Assembly: GCA_016186625.1 (NCBI GenBank)
Contig: JACPLG010000003.1
Location: 107,714 to 171,713, forward strand
From: Candidatus Levyibacteriota bacterium
GTDB taxonomy: Bacteria > Patescibacteria > Microgenomatia > Levybacterales > UBA12049
DNA length: 64,000 nucleotides
Direction: 5' to 3'
Part shown: piece by piece, positions 47,531 to 56,121 of the stretch
Numbering within the stretch: the first letter of the stretch is position 1
Layout: every line of letters starts with the position of its first letter
Notes under the pieces: model-generated
Told to the model about the DNA's origin: nothing
The model's input: only the letters and a program-made list of their open reading frames with translations
The model's database searches: none
Translations under genes and position numbers: made by a program

Positions 47531-48418
47531 ATGGAGAATCAATTTTCTAATAATCAAGCCTCACCGAATTATTACAAGAGGAGAATTGCTGCAATCTTTG
47601 TTTTTGCAATTTTTTTTATGTTCCTTGGTCGTCATCTCACATTTCTTCCAACAATTAATCTATCCACAAATCCTAAAGAAGTTGATTTAAAAAATGACAT
47701 TGAAAAAATTATAAAAGATAGGAAGGGTTTTTATTCCATCTATTATAAAGACATAATGTCTGGAATTTTTTTTGCAATGGATGAGAAACAGATTCAAACT
47801 GGCGCATCAATTAATAAACTCCCGATAATTTCGGCACTTTATTATTTAGATAAAAACGGGAAATTAAAACTCGATGATAAAATTACAATTCAAGAGTCTG
47901 ACGTACAAGATTATGGAACAGGATCCATTCGTTATCAAACTATGCCACAGACTTATTCTCTGCGAAATCTTGCAAAGCTTGCATTAAAAGAATCTGACAA
48001 TACAGCAGCCCACGTTTTGTCATTAAAAATTGGAGAAGAAAACGTACAAAAACTGGTTGACTCATGGGGGCTTAAGCAAACCAGCATGGTAAATAATAAA
48101 ACTACAGTTTATGACATGGCAATTTTATTTGAAAAAATTTACAAAGGAGAAATTGCCAATCCAGAAAATTCTAAAGAGCTTTTAGAATTCTTAACAGATT
48201 CAAACATCGAAGACCGCCTTCCTGCTAAGTTACCATCAAACACAAAAGTTTATCATAAAACCGGAGACGGAGAAGGATTTATCCACGACATTGGAATAAT
48301 TGAAACAGAAAAAGGCGCTTATTATCTAGGGGTCATGACATCAGATATTGGAGATCAAGAAGAACAAACAAAATCCACTATCGCCGAGATTTCAAAAAAA
48401 GTCTTTACCTATTTTTAA
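47531..48418 (+). CDS. Class A beta-lactamase-fold serine hydrolase, paralogue 2
   Basis: 295 residues. Membrane anchor at 18-38. Motifs: SINK (SxxK), SDN in ESDNTAAHVLS, KTG in VYHKTGDGEGF. Similar in plan to the protein at 12507 but lacking its Thr/Pro insertion. The omega-loop region (NNKTTVYDMA) has no clear catalytic Glu, so a D,D-peptidase or esterase-like activity is as possible as beta-lactamase. Confidence 0.85.
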   Translation: MENQFSNNQASPNYYKRRIAAIFVFAIFFMFLGRHLTFLPTINLSTNPKEVDLKNDIEKIIKDRKGFYSIYYKDIMSGIFFAMDEKQIQTGASINKLPIISALYYLDKNGKLKLDDKITIQESDVQDYGTGSIRYQTMPQTYSLRNLAKLALKESDNTAAHVLSLKIGEENVQKLVDSWGLKQTSMVNNKTTVYDMAILFEKIYKGEIANPENSKELLEFLTDSNIEDRLPAKLPSNTKVYHKTGDGEGFIHDIGIIETEKGAYYLGVMTSDIGDQEEQTKSTIAEISKKVFTYF

Positions 48419-48842
48419 CCTGTTCCTTAATGCTTGAAAAAACGTGGTCAACAACACTGTCTTGAATTGTGCTTCCTCTTGCTTGACTAGACATATTGGG
48501 GTCTCGTAGACCTAGATGGCCTGCTAAAGCAAGGTCATAATTTTCACCAAATGCATACCCAATCGGAGCAGAATCAAATTCGAAAAAGTATCCATCACGA
48601 GAACTATCTCTTTTAATTTCTACAAATGAAAGTATAAATTCATTCCTCCCCACAACAAGCATGTATCCAACATTTCCTGTCAACTCTGCTATTATTTGCT
48701 CATTTCTTGCAATTACCACTAATCCTCCTGAAAAAGAAATTTCTGTTCGGCGATGGACGCGGTCTTTCCTCATTTGACGAACTACCCTACCTTCGGCATA
48801 TTGAAATGTTTGTATAGAACTAAGTCCTTGTTCTACCGCCAT
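48405..48842 (-). CDS. Hypothetical soluble protein, unknown
   Basis: 145 residues, no membrane segments. Beta-rich centre (ISFSGGLVVIARNEQIIAELTGNVGYMLVVGRNEF, split). It overlaps the convergent beta-lactamase-fold gene by 14 bp. TATAAT lies 14 nt before the ATG. Like the 31215 gene it starts MAV and is relatively rich in Arg/Val, but I see no clear homology between them. Confidence 0.6.
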   Translation of the reverse strand: MAVEQGLSSIQTFQYAEGRVVRQMRKDRVHRRTEISFSGGLVVIARNEQIIAELTGNVGYMLVVGRNEFILSFVEIKRDSSRDGYFFEFDSAPIGYAFGENYDLALAGHLGLRDPNMSSQARGSTIQDSVVDHVFSSIKEQVKNR

Positions 48843-48886
48843 ATAATAGTCGATGGATTATAGGTTTGAGGGTAGTAAAAGTCAAT

Positions 48887-49921
48887 CTAGAGGAGTTTTT
48901 GTTGGGATTTGCTCGAAGTGTCCTCAAACGGCAGACCGAAATGTTGGTAGGCAAATTTTGTGGCAACGCGGCCGCGAGGAGAACGCTTAATAAAACCGAG
49001 CTGCATAAGATATGGCTCAATTACATCCTCAATTGTTGAAATATCTTCAGAGATGGTGGATGCCATTGTTTCAATTCCCACAGGTCCTCCCCCGTGTTTT
49101 TCAATTAAAGCCTTTAAATATCTAATATCATTATTGTCCAAACCAAGTGAATCAACTTCCAGCAGACTGAGCGCTTTGTCGGTTAAGTCTTTTGTAATTT
49201 TCCCTTCTCCATGAACTTGAGCGAAGTCGCGAACTCTTTTCAAAAGCTTTAGCGCAATCCTTGGTGTACCCCTGGCTCTAATTGATATTTCTGAAATCGA
49301 ATCCCTATCTATTGCTGTTTTTAATTTTTGCGCACCGCGCTTAATAATCTCCTCAAGTTCTTTGGGGCTATAAAAATTAAGTCTGTGAACTACTCCAAAA
49401 CGGTCTCTAAGAGGAGCGGAAAGAAGACCAATTCTAGTAGTTGCTCCTACTATTGTAAATTGAGGCAGATCCAAGCGTAGCGTCCTGGCACTAGGTCCTT
49501 TGCCAATGACTATGTCCAGGGCATAATCTTCCATAGCCGGGTACAGCGTTTCCTCAACGACTTTGTTGAGACGGTGCACCTCATCAATAAATAAAATGTC
49601 TCCTTTCTCAAGATTTGTAAGAATTGATGCCAGATCTCCCGCCCGTTCAATTGCCGGGCCACTTGTTACTTTAATGTTTACTTCCATTTCTTTGGCAATA
49701 AGGTGAGAAATGGTGGTTTTCCCAAGCCCCGGAGGGCCATATAATAGTATGTGTTCTATTGGCTCTTTTCTTTTTTTGGCAGCGGAAATTGCTATTTGGA
49801 GTGCTTTTTTTATGTTTTCTTGACCAAAAAACTCCTCCCACTCTTTAGCCCGTAGCGATACGAACAAAACCTCTTCTTCGGGCGTTTCGTTTTCTGTCTT
49901 CTTTTTAGTTGGCTTAGCCAT
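48887..49921 (-). CDS. ruvB: Holliday junction branch migration helicase RuvB
   Basis: 344 residues. Walker A LLYGPPGLGKTTISHLIA, Walker B ILFIDEVHRLNKVVEE, sensor IVGATTRIGLLSAPLRDRFG and the C-terminal winged helix with GGGPVGIETMASTISED and FIKRSPRGRVATKFAYQHFG. Hexameric motor of the RuvAB complex. It follows ruvC-ruvA on the same strand, separated from ruvA by a 128-bp repeat-filled gap. Confidence 0.97.
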   Translation of the reverse strand: MAKPTKKKTENETPEEEVLFVSLRAKEWEEFFGQENIKKALQIAISAAKKRKEPIEHILLYGPPGLGKTTISHLIAKEMEVNIKVTSGPAIERAGDLASILTNLEKGDILFIDEVHRLNKVVEETLYPAMEDYALDIVIGKGPSARTLRLDLPQFTIVGATTRIGLLSAPLRDRFGVVHRLNFYSPKELEEIIKRGAQKLKTAIDRDSISEISIRARGTPRIALKLLKRVRDFAQVHGEGKITKDLTDKALSLLEVDSLGLDNNDIRYLKALIEKHGGGPVGIETMASTISEDISTIEDVIEPYLMQLGFIKRSPRGRVATKFAYQHFGLPFEDTSSKSQQKLL

Positions 49922-50049
49922 AAATTCTGTTATCTGTTTTCAGTTGTCGGTTATCAGTAATTTGTCTGCCAGTTTTCAGTTTGTCAGTCGGATTAACTGA
50001 AAACCGATTAACTTGTATCCGAAAACAGAAAACCGAGAACCGATAACTG
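49922..50049. repeat. Word-repeat spacer between ruvA and ruvB
   Basis: Runs of CTGTTTTCAG, TCGGTTATCAG, CTGAAAACCGATTAAC, CGAAAACAGAAAACCGAG-type words in both orientations. The left half (plus) and right half are roughly complementary, so the transcript could fold into a long imperfect hairpin within the ruv operon. No gene. Confidence 0.6.
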
Positions 50050-50619
50050 CTACTTACCTAAAAATTTCAGTGCTAACTTGATCTTCTCCTCTGCTGTTTC
50101 AGCTTTGGAATCAATATTTTTTAGAGCTTCTCGAGCTTCTTTAGATGAAAATCCAAAACTTTGAAGAGCTTGTAAAGCCTCACTATTTTCGGGAGATTCT
50201 TCGCTTGAAAGATCCAGACTGCCAGTATCTCCAAGCTTACTTTTAAGCTCGATTATTATTTTCTGAGCATTTTTCTTGCCCAATCTTGGAATTCCCTCAA
50301 AAACACTTGTATCTCCTTTTATAACTGCATTTACTACCTCTTCCCGGGTTAAAAAAGAAAAAATTGACATTGCAGTTCTTGGTCCAATTCCGGAAACAGA
50401 GAGTAAATTTTCAAAAAGTTTTAAATCAGCAAGTTCAGAAAATCCAAAAAGCTCCAACGCATCTTCTCTAACATGGGTGTAAGTAAAAAGTGAAACTTCG
50501 CTATTTGTTTTTGATAAAACTTTTGAAGACACCAATACTCTGTAGCCTACCCCTCCTGTCTCTACCAAAATATGATTTCCATCTGTAAGTATAATTTTTC
50601 CCCGAATTGAACCAATCAT
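50050..50619 (-). CDS. ruvA: Holliday junction DNA-binding protein RuvA
   Basis: 189 residues. OB-fold N-terminus MIGSIRGKIILTDGNHILVETGGVGYRVLVS, helix-hairpin-helix with SVSGIGPRTAMSIFSF and GIPRLGKKNAQKIIIELKSKL, then a flexible linker and the C-terminal RuvB-binding domain (ALQSFGFSSKEAREALK). Complete. Confidence 0.96.
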   Translation of the reverse strand: MIGSIRGKIILTDGNHILVETGGVGYRVLVSSKVLSKTNSEVSLFTYTHVREDALELFGFSELADLKLFENLLSVSGIGPRTAMSIFSFLTREEVVNAVIKGDTSVFEGIPRLGKKNAQKIIIELKSKLGDTGSLDLSSEESPENSEALQALQSFGFSSKEAREALKNIDSKAETAEEKIKLALKFLGK

Positions 50620-50637
50620 AAAAAAAGTTACTAGATA

Positions 50638-51132
50638 CTAGTTATTAGATATTAGTTTGCCAAGTTTCGAACTAAAAGCATGAGTTATGGCAACTGCCAA
50701 AGCATCAGAAGTATCATCTATTTTTGGAATTTTTTCAAGTTTCAAAATCACTTTTACCATTTGGCCTATCTGATTCTTATCTGCCCTACCATATCCGGTT
50801 AGCGCCATCTTTACCTGAAGAGGCGTATAGATCGCGACATCAAGTTTGTTTTGCCCGGCCAGAAGCAATACTACTCCCCTGGCTTGTCCTACTGTAAAAG
50901 CCGTTTTTGCATTAGTGCTGAAAAATAACTCTTCAATACTTAGCACATCAGGCTTATATTCTTTTATGAATTTTTCAATCTGCGAACTTATTATAAGAAG
51001 CCTCTCCTCAATCGGCGAATTCGCCCTAGTCTCAATACACCCAGAGTTTCGAATTTCGAGTTTCGAATTTCGAGTTTCTATGATTCCCCATCCGCATCTT
51101 CCAATCCCCGGATCAACACCTAAAATAATCAT
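50638..51132 (-). CDS. ruvC: Holliday junction endonuclease RuvC, with heptanucleotide repeat in its 5' part
   Basis: 164 residues from the Met at 51132 (MIILGVDPGIGRCGWG, first catalytic Asp). Then SIEELFFSTNAKTAFTVGQARGVVLL (Glu), YTPLQVKMALTGYGRADKNQI and the C-terminal DTSDALAVAITHA (Asp pair). Residues about 19-31 (ETRNSKLEIRNSG) are encoded by five alternating heptamers GAGTTTC/GAATTTC (51044-51078), apparently an in-frame repeat in the first beta-hairpin. It resolves Holliday junctions. First gene of the ruvC-A-B cluster. Confidence 0.94.
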   Translation of the reverse strand: MIILGVDPGIGRCGWGIIETRNSKLEIRNSGCIETRANSPIEERLLIISSQIEKFIKEYKPDVLSIEELFFSTNAKTAFTVGQARGVVLLLAGQNKLDVAIYTPLQVKMALTGYGRADKNQIGQMVKVILKLEKIPKIDDTSDALAVAITHAFSSKLGKLISNN

Positions 51133-51195
51133 AATTTCAAACAATTATAACAGACCTTGTGTTCGATCAAGCTTTTTTGTTAAAATATCAGGATC

Positions 51196-51960
51196 ATGAA
51201 ACGGTTTTTGCTAACTGCTGAGAAGCGAAAAATTACGGGAAAACAAGTTAAAAAGCTTAGGCGTGAAGGGATACTTCCTGCAAATGTTTATGGAAAAGAC
51301 ATAAAATCCCAATCCCTACAGCTTCCTCTGACAGAATTTCAAAAAGTTTTTTCAGAAGCTGGAGAAACAGGATTGGTTGACCTTAAAGTGAATGGGCAGA
51401 CAATACCGGTTCTAATTCACAATCTTCACACAGATTATAGGAATACTCCACTTCACGCCGACTTTTTCAAAGTAAATCTCAAAGAAAAAGTTACTGCTAT
51501 GATTCCAATCGAATTTGTGGGTGTTGCAAAAGCAGAAACTGACAAAATTGGACTTTTGGAAAAAATTACAAATGAGATTGAGGTTGAAGCGCTACCAACA
51601 GAGCTTCCTGAAAAATTTGAGCTAAATGTTGAACCACTCGCCAACATTGATGATCAAATTACAATTGAAATGCTTCACCGACCAAAGGATGTTGAAATCC
51701 TGTCTGATCCGAATCTAGTTATTGCTAAAATTGGAGAATTAGTAACTAAAGAGGCGGCAGAGCAAGCAGCCGCAGAGGCAGCGGCAGCCGAGGCAGCGGC
51801 AGCAGAAGGCGCTCCTGAGGGAGAAGAAGGAGAAGCTGCGGAAGAAGAAGCACCAGCTGAAGGTGAAGCTAAACCAGAAGGCGAAGGCGCAAAGCCTCCA
51901 GAAGGTGGACAACCTCAAGCGCAAGACGAACCTAAGTCAGAAGAAAAGCCAAAAGAATAA
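51196..51960 (+). CDS. rplY: Ribosomal protein bL25 (CTC family) with long acidic tail
   Basis: 254 residues. The N-terminal 5S rRNA-binding domain starts ITGKQVKKLRREGILPANVYGKD, and the TL5/CTC beta domain includes FFKVNLKEKVTAMIPIEFVG and VEALPTELPEKFELN. From about residue 192 the tail is low-complexity Ala/Glu/Pro/Gly (AAAEAAAAEG-type, then PAEGEAKPEGEG). Acidic tails of this sort occur in CTC-type L25 but this one is long (about 60 residues). Confidence 0.93.
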   Translation: MKRFLLTAEKRKITGKQVKKLRREGILPANVYGKDIKSQSLQLPLTEFQKVFSEAGETGLVDLKVNGQTIPVLIHNLHTDYRNTPLHADFFKVNLKEKVTAMIPIEFVGVAKAETDKIGLLEKITNEIEVEALPTELPEKFELNVEPLANIDDQITIEMLHRPKDVEILSDPNLVIAKIGELVTKEAAEQAAAEAAAAEAAAAEGAPEGEEGEAAEEEAPAEGEAKPEGEGAKPPEGGQPQAQDEPKSEEKPKE

Positions 51961-51961
51961 T

Positions 51962-52063
51962 TTTTAAATTAACCTAATTAGTCTAATTGCTCTAATTTCT
52001 AAACAAATCCCAATTTCAAAATCCCAAAATTTAGGTCAATTAGGTCAATTAGGAATTAGAAAT
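51962..52063. repeat. Word-repeat spacer (TTAACCTAATTAGTC / AGGTCAATTAGG)
   Basis: Degenerate repeats of AATTAGTCTAATT, TTTCTAA, CAATTTCAAAATCCC and AGGTCAATTAGG lie between convergent rplY and the next gene. Related vocabulary appears near 38957-39015. No gene. Confidence 0.6.
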
Positions 52064-52486
52064 TTAAAAATTGCTCAGCAACTTTTCCAGCTCTCTCCCC
52101 TCCTCAAAGTTAGGATCAAATTCCAGACTTTTGTCAAGATTATTTCGGGATTCATCAATATTCTTAAGTTGAAAACTTAAAAGAGCAAGGTTAAAATAAG
52201 CATCTCTAAACTTAGGGTGTGTTCTTACTTCGCTTTCCCAGAAAGCTATTTCATTTAAAACCTTAGTTTTCTCATCAATTAAGATTTTTTGCTTGATAAA
52301 ATTTGAATACAAATCTAAAGATATTATTAGGATTGCAGCAAGGATAACGACAAACCCAACAAAAAAAACAGTCTCATCCCGATTAAGTTTCTCGGGAATA
52401 ATTCGGTAAATACTCGGGAATTGTTTGGATTCCTTCGCTTTCCCCTTCTTGTAAACTTTCTTTGTTTGTTTTCTTTTAAATTTCAT
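52064..52486 (-). CDS. Membrane-anchored TPR-like small protein
   Basis: 140 residues from the ATG at 52486. A very basic N-terminus (KFKRKQTKKVYKKGKAK), a transmembrane helix (about residues 43-63), then a helical region with FRDAYFNLALLSFQLKNIDESRNNLDKSLEFDPNF, one or two TPR units. It follows valS by 43 bp on the same strand. Probably an envelope scaffold of unknown partner. Confidence 0.7.
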   Translation of the reverse strand: MKFKRKQTKKVYKKGKAKESKQFPSIYRIIPEKLNRDETVFFVGFVVILAAILIISLDLYSNFIKQKILIDEKTKVLNEIAFWESEVRTHPKFRDAYFNLALLSFQLKNIDESRNNLDKSLEFDPNFEEGRELEKLLSNF

Positions 52487-52529
52487 TGTAATCACTGAAT
52501 CACAGAATTGTCCACTGAACCAACAGAAT

Positions 52530-55040
52530 TCAATTTTCAGTGTTTTCTGTGGACTTCTCAGTGCTTTTCTGCGCTTGCAAGGGCCACGGCTCTGTAATTA
52601 ATAACCGATTATTTCCCGAGAATTTCCCGAATATCTCTTCGGTAATAAACGGCATGAAAGGATGAAGAAGCGCAAGTTGAATCATGAAGCATGAATTAAG
52701 AATTAAGAAGGAGTTCTCGTTAATCCGTTTCTTGACATCTTCAATATATTTATCCGCAAACTCGTGCCAAATAAATTCGTAAAGTCCCTCAGCTGCCAGA
52801 TTAAATTCAAACTTCTCAATATGCCTAGTGGTTTTTTCAATCAATTCCTCTACTTTATCGACCATTTCTTTATCGACTTTCTCAATTGCTAAATTATTCA
52901 ATTGTTCGATTGTTAGGCTATTTGGAATTTGTGATTTGGGATTTAGGGCTTCCCGTTTCATTGAAATGAAACGGGCAATGTTCCACAATTTATTTGAAAA
53001 ATTTCTTGCAGCTTGAAGCTTTCCATAAAATAGCGCTTGATCATTCCCGGTTGCATTACCATAAATTAGCGCGAAGCGAATAGAATCAGCTCCATACTCA
53101 TCGACGAGTTCGAGAGGATCCACTACATTTCCCTTGCTCTTGCTCATTTTCTTGCCATACGGATCTTTTACCAAGCCATGAAATAAAACTTGTTTAAAAG
53201 GAACTTCCCCAGTAATGTAAATTCCAAGCATTACCATGCGTGTTACCCAAGCCTTTAAAATATCATAAGCAGTCTCCATAATACTTGTTGGATAAAAGGT
53301 TTCAAAAAGTGTCTCTATATTTTCTAATTCTTCAAGAGGACGAAATTCATAAGAGTATGAATAAGCCTTTGTTTTAGGATTGACTTTTGCATTCTGATTT
53401 CTTAGCTTTAAAGCTTTTATTAACTCATCTAATGATTTATAGGTTTTAAAATGAGATTCATCTTTATAGTTGATCTTCTCAATAATTGTTTCTTCTGCTT
53501 CCTTGACAATTCCATATCCAAATAGTTCACCTGTTTGAGTATTTTTAAACAAAACCTTATCCCCAACTTTGAAATTATGATCTCTTAATCTATAAGTTTT
53601 TGTTTTTCCTTTTAGAACCTGATCAGCCACATCTTCATCAAAACCCATTTTGGGAAGTGAATAATTCGTTTTTAAAGTCACATATGGCCATTGGCCTGAG
53701 GAAAACCAAGTATCAAAGGTGTCTGTGTCTTGAGTTAATTTTTTGGAAGTACACTTCGCACATTTTTTGGGAGTTTCTCCTTCCGTAACAATCCAATGGG
53801 AATTTTCGCATTTCCAGGCAGGAATCCTAATCCCCCACACAATTTGGCGGGAAATATTCCAATCCTCAAGCCCCTCAAGCCATTGGAAATAAATTGATTC
53901 AAAATTTTTAGGGTAGATTTTAATTTTTCCTTCTTTTACCACTTTTATTGCTCCTTTTTTAAGGCCCTCAACTTTTACAAACCATTGCTCCAATGGAAGC
54001 GACTCAATGGGATTTTTGCATTTATAACAAAGAGGGGTTCTATTGATATAACTCTCGTCTATTTTTTCAAGCATTCCTTTTTTCTTCATCTCCTCAACTA
54101 CTTCCGTTCTGGCTTGTTTGATATATAGTCCCGAAAACTTACCGGCTTTTTCGTTCATTTTGCCATCGTAATTTATTACCTGAACAAGGGGAAGATTGTG
54201 GCGCTTTCCTACATCAAAATCCTGGAAGTCATGTGCCGGAGTTATTTTTACAACTCCCGTTCCAAAAGAAGGATCTACAAACACATCAGCAATAACTTTT
54301 ATTTTTGCTTTTCCTATGACTGTCTCAATTTCAATTTCTTTTCCAATATACTCTTTATACCTTTTGTCCGCAGGATTGACTGCAACGGCGGTATCACCAA
54401 ATTTAGTTTCTGGCCTGGTAGTTGCCAAAACTAGGGGCCCGTACTTTATGTAGTAAAGCGGGTTTTTTCTTTCTTCATAAATTACTTCCAAATCAGAAAA
54501 GCTTGTTCCGTCATATGTACAATAATTTACCAATCGATAGTCTCTGTAAATTAAGCCATCGTCATACATTTTTTTGAATGTTTTATAGACAAGCCTAACA
54601 ATATCAGGATCTAGTGTATATTTTTGCCGCGACCAGTCTAATGAAAAACCTAAACGCCTAAGTTGGCGCTCAATCCCTCCCCTATTCTCATTTACATAAT
54701 TTTCAATCATTTTATAAAGAGTTTCTCGGTCATAATCTAATCTTGACTTCCCTTCTTCTTTAAGTTTTTTCTCAAAAACAAATTGGGTTTCAATTCCAGC
54801 GTGATCTGTCCCCGGAAGCCACAAAGACTTATCTCCCTTCATTCTGTGGTATCTAATAAGAATATCCTCAACCGTATACATTGCGTGGCCAAAGTGGAGC
54901 GGTGCGTTGGCATTGGGTGGCGGAAGAATTATTGAAAAAGGATTGCCCTTGGGGTTTGCCTCGGGCGCAAACGAACCTGACTCTTCCCATTTTTTATAGA
55001 TTTTATCTTCTACTTCCTTGTGATTGTAAACTTTGTTCAT
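52530..55040 (-). CDS. valS: Valyl-tRNA synthetase with an ASCH-like domain inserted in the catalytic core
   Basis: 836 residues. Class I motifs: HFGH in NAPLHFGHAMYT and KMSKS in GKKMSKSKGNV; editing domain with ATTRPETKFGDTAVAVNP. Between DTWFSSGQWPYVTLK and FYPTSIMETAYDILKAW, where normal ValRS has only a few residues, about 105 residues are inserted (about 463-572; VLKGKTKTYRLRD, FKVGDKVLFKN, IEKINYKDESHFKTY), which read as an ASCH domain. The usual C-terminal coiled coil is missing or short, and the tail STEKSTENTEN comes from repeat DNA. It charges tRNA-Val. Confidence 0.94.
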   Translation of the reverse strand: MNKVYNHKEVEDKIYKKWEESGSFAPEANPKGNPFSIILPPPNANAPLHFGHAMYTVEDILIRYHRMKGDKSLWLPGTDHAGIETQFVFEKKLKEEGKSRLDYDRETLYKMIENYVNENRGGIERQLRRLGFSLDWSRQKYTLDPDIVRLVYKTFKKMYDDGLIYRDYRLVNYCTYDGTSFSDLEVIYEERKNPLYYIKYGPLVLATTRPETKFGDTAVAVNPADKRYKEYIGKEIEIETVIGKAKIKVIADVFVDPSFGTGVVKITPAHDFQDFDVGKRHNLPLVQVINYDGKMNEKAGKFSGLYIKQARTEVVEEMKKKGMLEKIDESYINRTPLCYKCKNPIESLPLEQWFVKVEGLKKGAIKVVKEGKIKIYPKNFESIYFQWLEGLEDWNISRQIVWGIRIPAWKCENSHWIVTEGETPKKCAKCTSKKLTQDTDTFDTWFSSGQWPYVTLKTNYSLPKMGFDEDVADQVLKGKTKTYRLRDHNFKVGDKVLFKNTQTGELFGYGIVKEAEETIIEKINYKDESHFKTYKSLDELIKALKLRNQNAKVNPKTKAYSYSYEFRPLEELENIETLFETFYPTSIMETAYDILKAWVTRMVMLGIYITGEVPFKQVLFHGLVKDPYGKKMSKSKGNVVDPLELVDEYGADSIRFALIYGNATGNDQALFYGKLQAARNFSNKLWNIARFISMKREALNPKSQIPNSLTIEQLNNLAIEKVDKEMVDKVEELIEKTTRHIEKFEFNLAAEGLYEFIWHEFADKYIEDVKKRINENSFLILNSCFMIQLALLHPFMPFITEEIFGKFSGNNRLLITEPWPLQAQKSTEKSTENTEN

Positions 55041-55130
55041 AAGCCAGAATAGTTAGAATAGCTAAAATGGCTAGAATAGTTTATTTGTTTAACCATGTAA
55101 CCATTTAGCTATGCGGCCATTTTTAAATAA
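55041..55130. repeat. Word-repeat spacer (AGAATAGTTAGAATAGCTA)
   Basis: Short degenerate words AGAATAG, GCTAAAATGG, AACCATGTAACCATTTAGC between valS and the DUF475 gene. No gene. Confidence 0.5.
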
Positions 55131-56081
55131 TTATTTATTTTCAATAACAACTTTTATATCTTGCTCCATTTTTTTAAGATCAACTCTTGATTTATAGAAA
55201 AAATAACCTACTGTTCCAAATGTTACAAACGGCGTGATATAAACCGGGACATGGGCTCCAAATGCATCGGCTACCATTATTGTACCCAAAAATAGTATTG
55301 AATACATAGCGCCGTTTTTTAAGAAGCGGTATTTTTTTATTCTGTCAATATTTGAAATAGTAAGATGTCGCAAAACCAGAGCACCTATTCCGTTGCCTAT
55401 TAAAATCAACGGAACTGCAAGGGTAAATGCAAATGCACCAATTACCCCGTCTATTGAAAATGATGCATCCAGAACTTCCAAATATGCAACTTTTGAAATA
55501 TCTGAAATATTACTTTTTTTAGAAAGAAGATTTTTTTCTTTTTCCTCTGCATAACTTCTGAATCCATGAATTATAAAAAAGGCGGTTGAGCCGGCAACGG
55601 CTGAAAATGCAACCAGTGGGTTCATTCTGAGAGAAAACCAAACAATTAAAAGAAGGAGTATTGAAACTACTGCAAAAAACCAAGCGCCTTGCCGCTGGAA
55701 AAATGCTTCTCCTCTTAGTCCAAAATTTTTCGGCTCCAAAAATAACCAGTTAAAAAATAGGAAAATTAGAAATACTCCTCCACCCATAAGAAGAATGGGC
55801 GATGCTTCCTCTATTGCTTCTTTTGCAAGTCCAGAGGTAAATGATGCTCCAAGCACTTCAAATGGTCCAAGATTTGGAATTGTAGCCCATACTATTAAAA
55901 ACGGCAAAACCCCTCTAACAACAATTACTGCAAAGAAAAAACCCCAGGTCAAAAAAAAGCGCCTTGCCTTCTTTCCCATTCCGGAAAGAACTTCAGCGTT
56001 AATTACAGCATTGTCAATTGATGTTATAATTTCAAAAAGCGAAAGACCTAAAATCGTAAGAATTATGAAAAGTATTTCCAT
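55131..56081 (-). CDS. DUF475/TerC-family membrane protein
   Basis: 316 residues with about eight helices. LFEIITSIDNAVINAEVLSGMG and LEVLDASFSIDGVIGAFAFT hold the acidic SIDNA/FSIDG motifs of the TerC/DUF475 family. Members are linked to tellurite resistance or metal (Mn, Ca) export. A soluble Lys-rich loop lies between the two halves. Complete. Confidence 0.88.
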   Translation of the reverse strand: MEILFIILTILGLSLFEIITSIDNAVINAEVLSGMGKKARRFFLTWGFFFAVIVVRGVLPFLIVWATIPNLGPFEVLGASFTSGLAKEAIEEASPILLMGGGVFLIFLFFNWLFLEPKNFGLRGEAFFQRQGAWFFAVVSILLLLIVWFSLRMNPLVAFSAVAGSTAFFIIHGFRSYAEEKEKNLLSKKSNISDISKVAYLEVLDASFSIDGVIGAFAFTLAVPLILIGNGIGALVLRHLTISNIDRIKKYRFLKNGAMYSILFLGTIMVADAFGAHVPVYITPFVTFGTVGYFFYKSRVDLKKMEQDIKVVIENK

Positions 56082-56121
56082 TAAGATCTGATTTTATCAA
56101 ATTTCGAGCTTTTACGAAGCT

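Noticed and set aside
48405..48842. Homology between the two MAV-starting hypothetical proteins (31215 and 48405 genes)
   Set aside because: Beyond similar composition and starts there is no shared motif that I can align.
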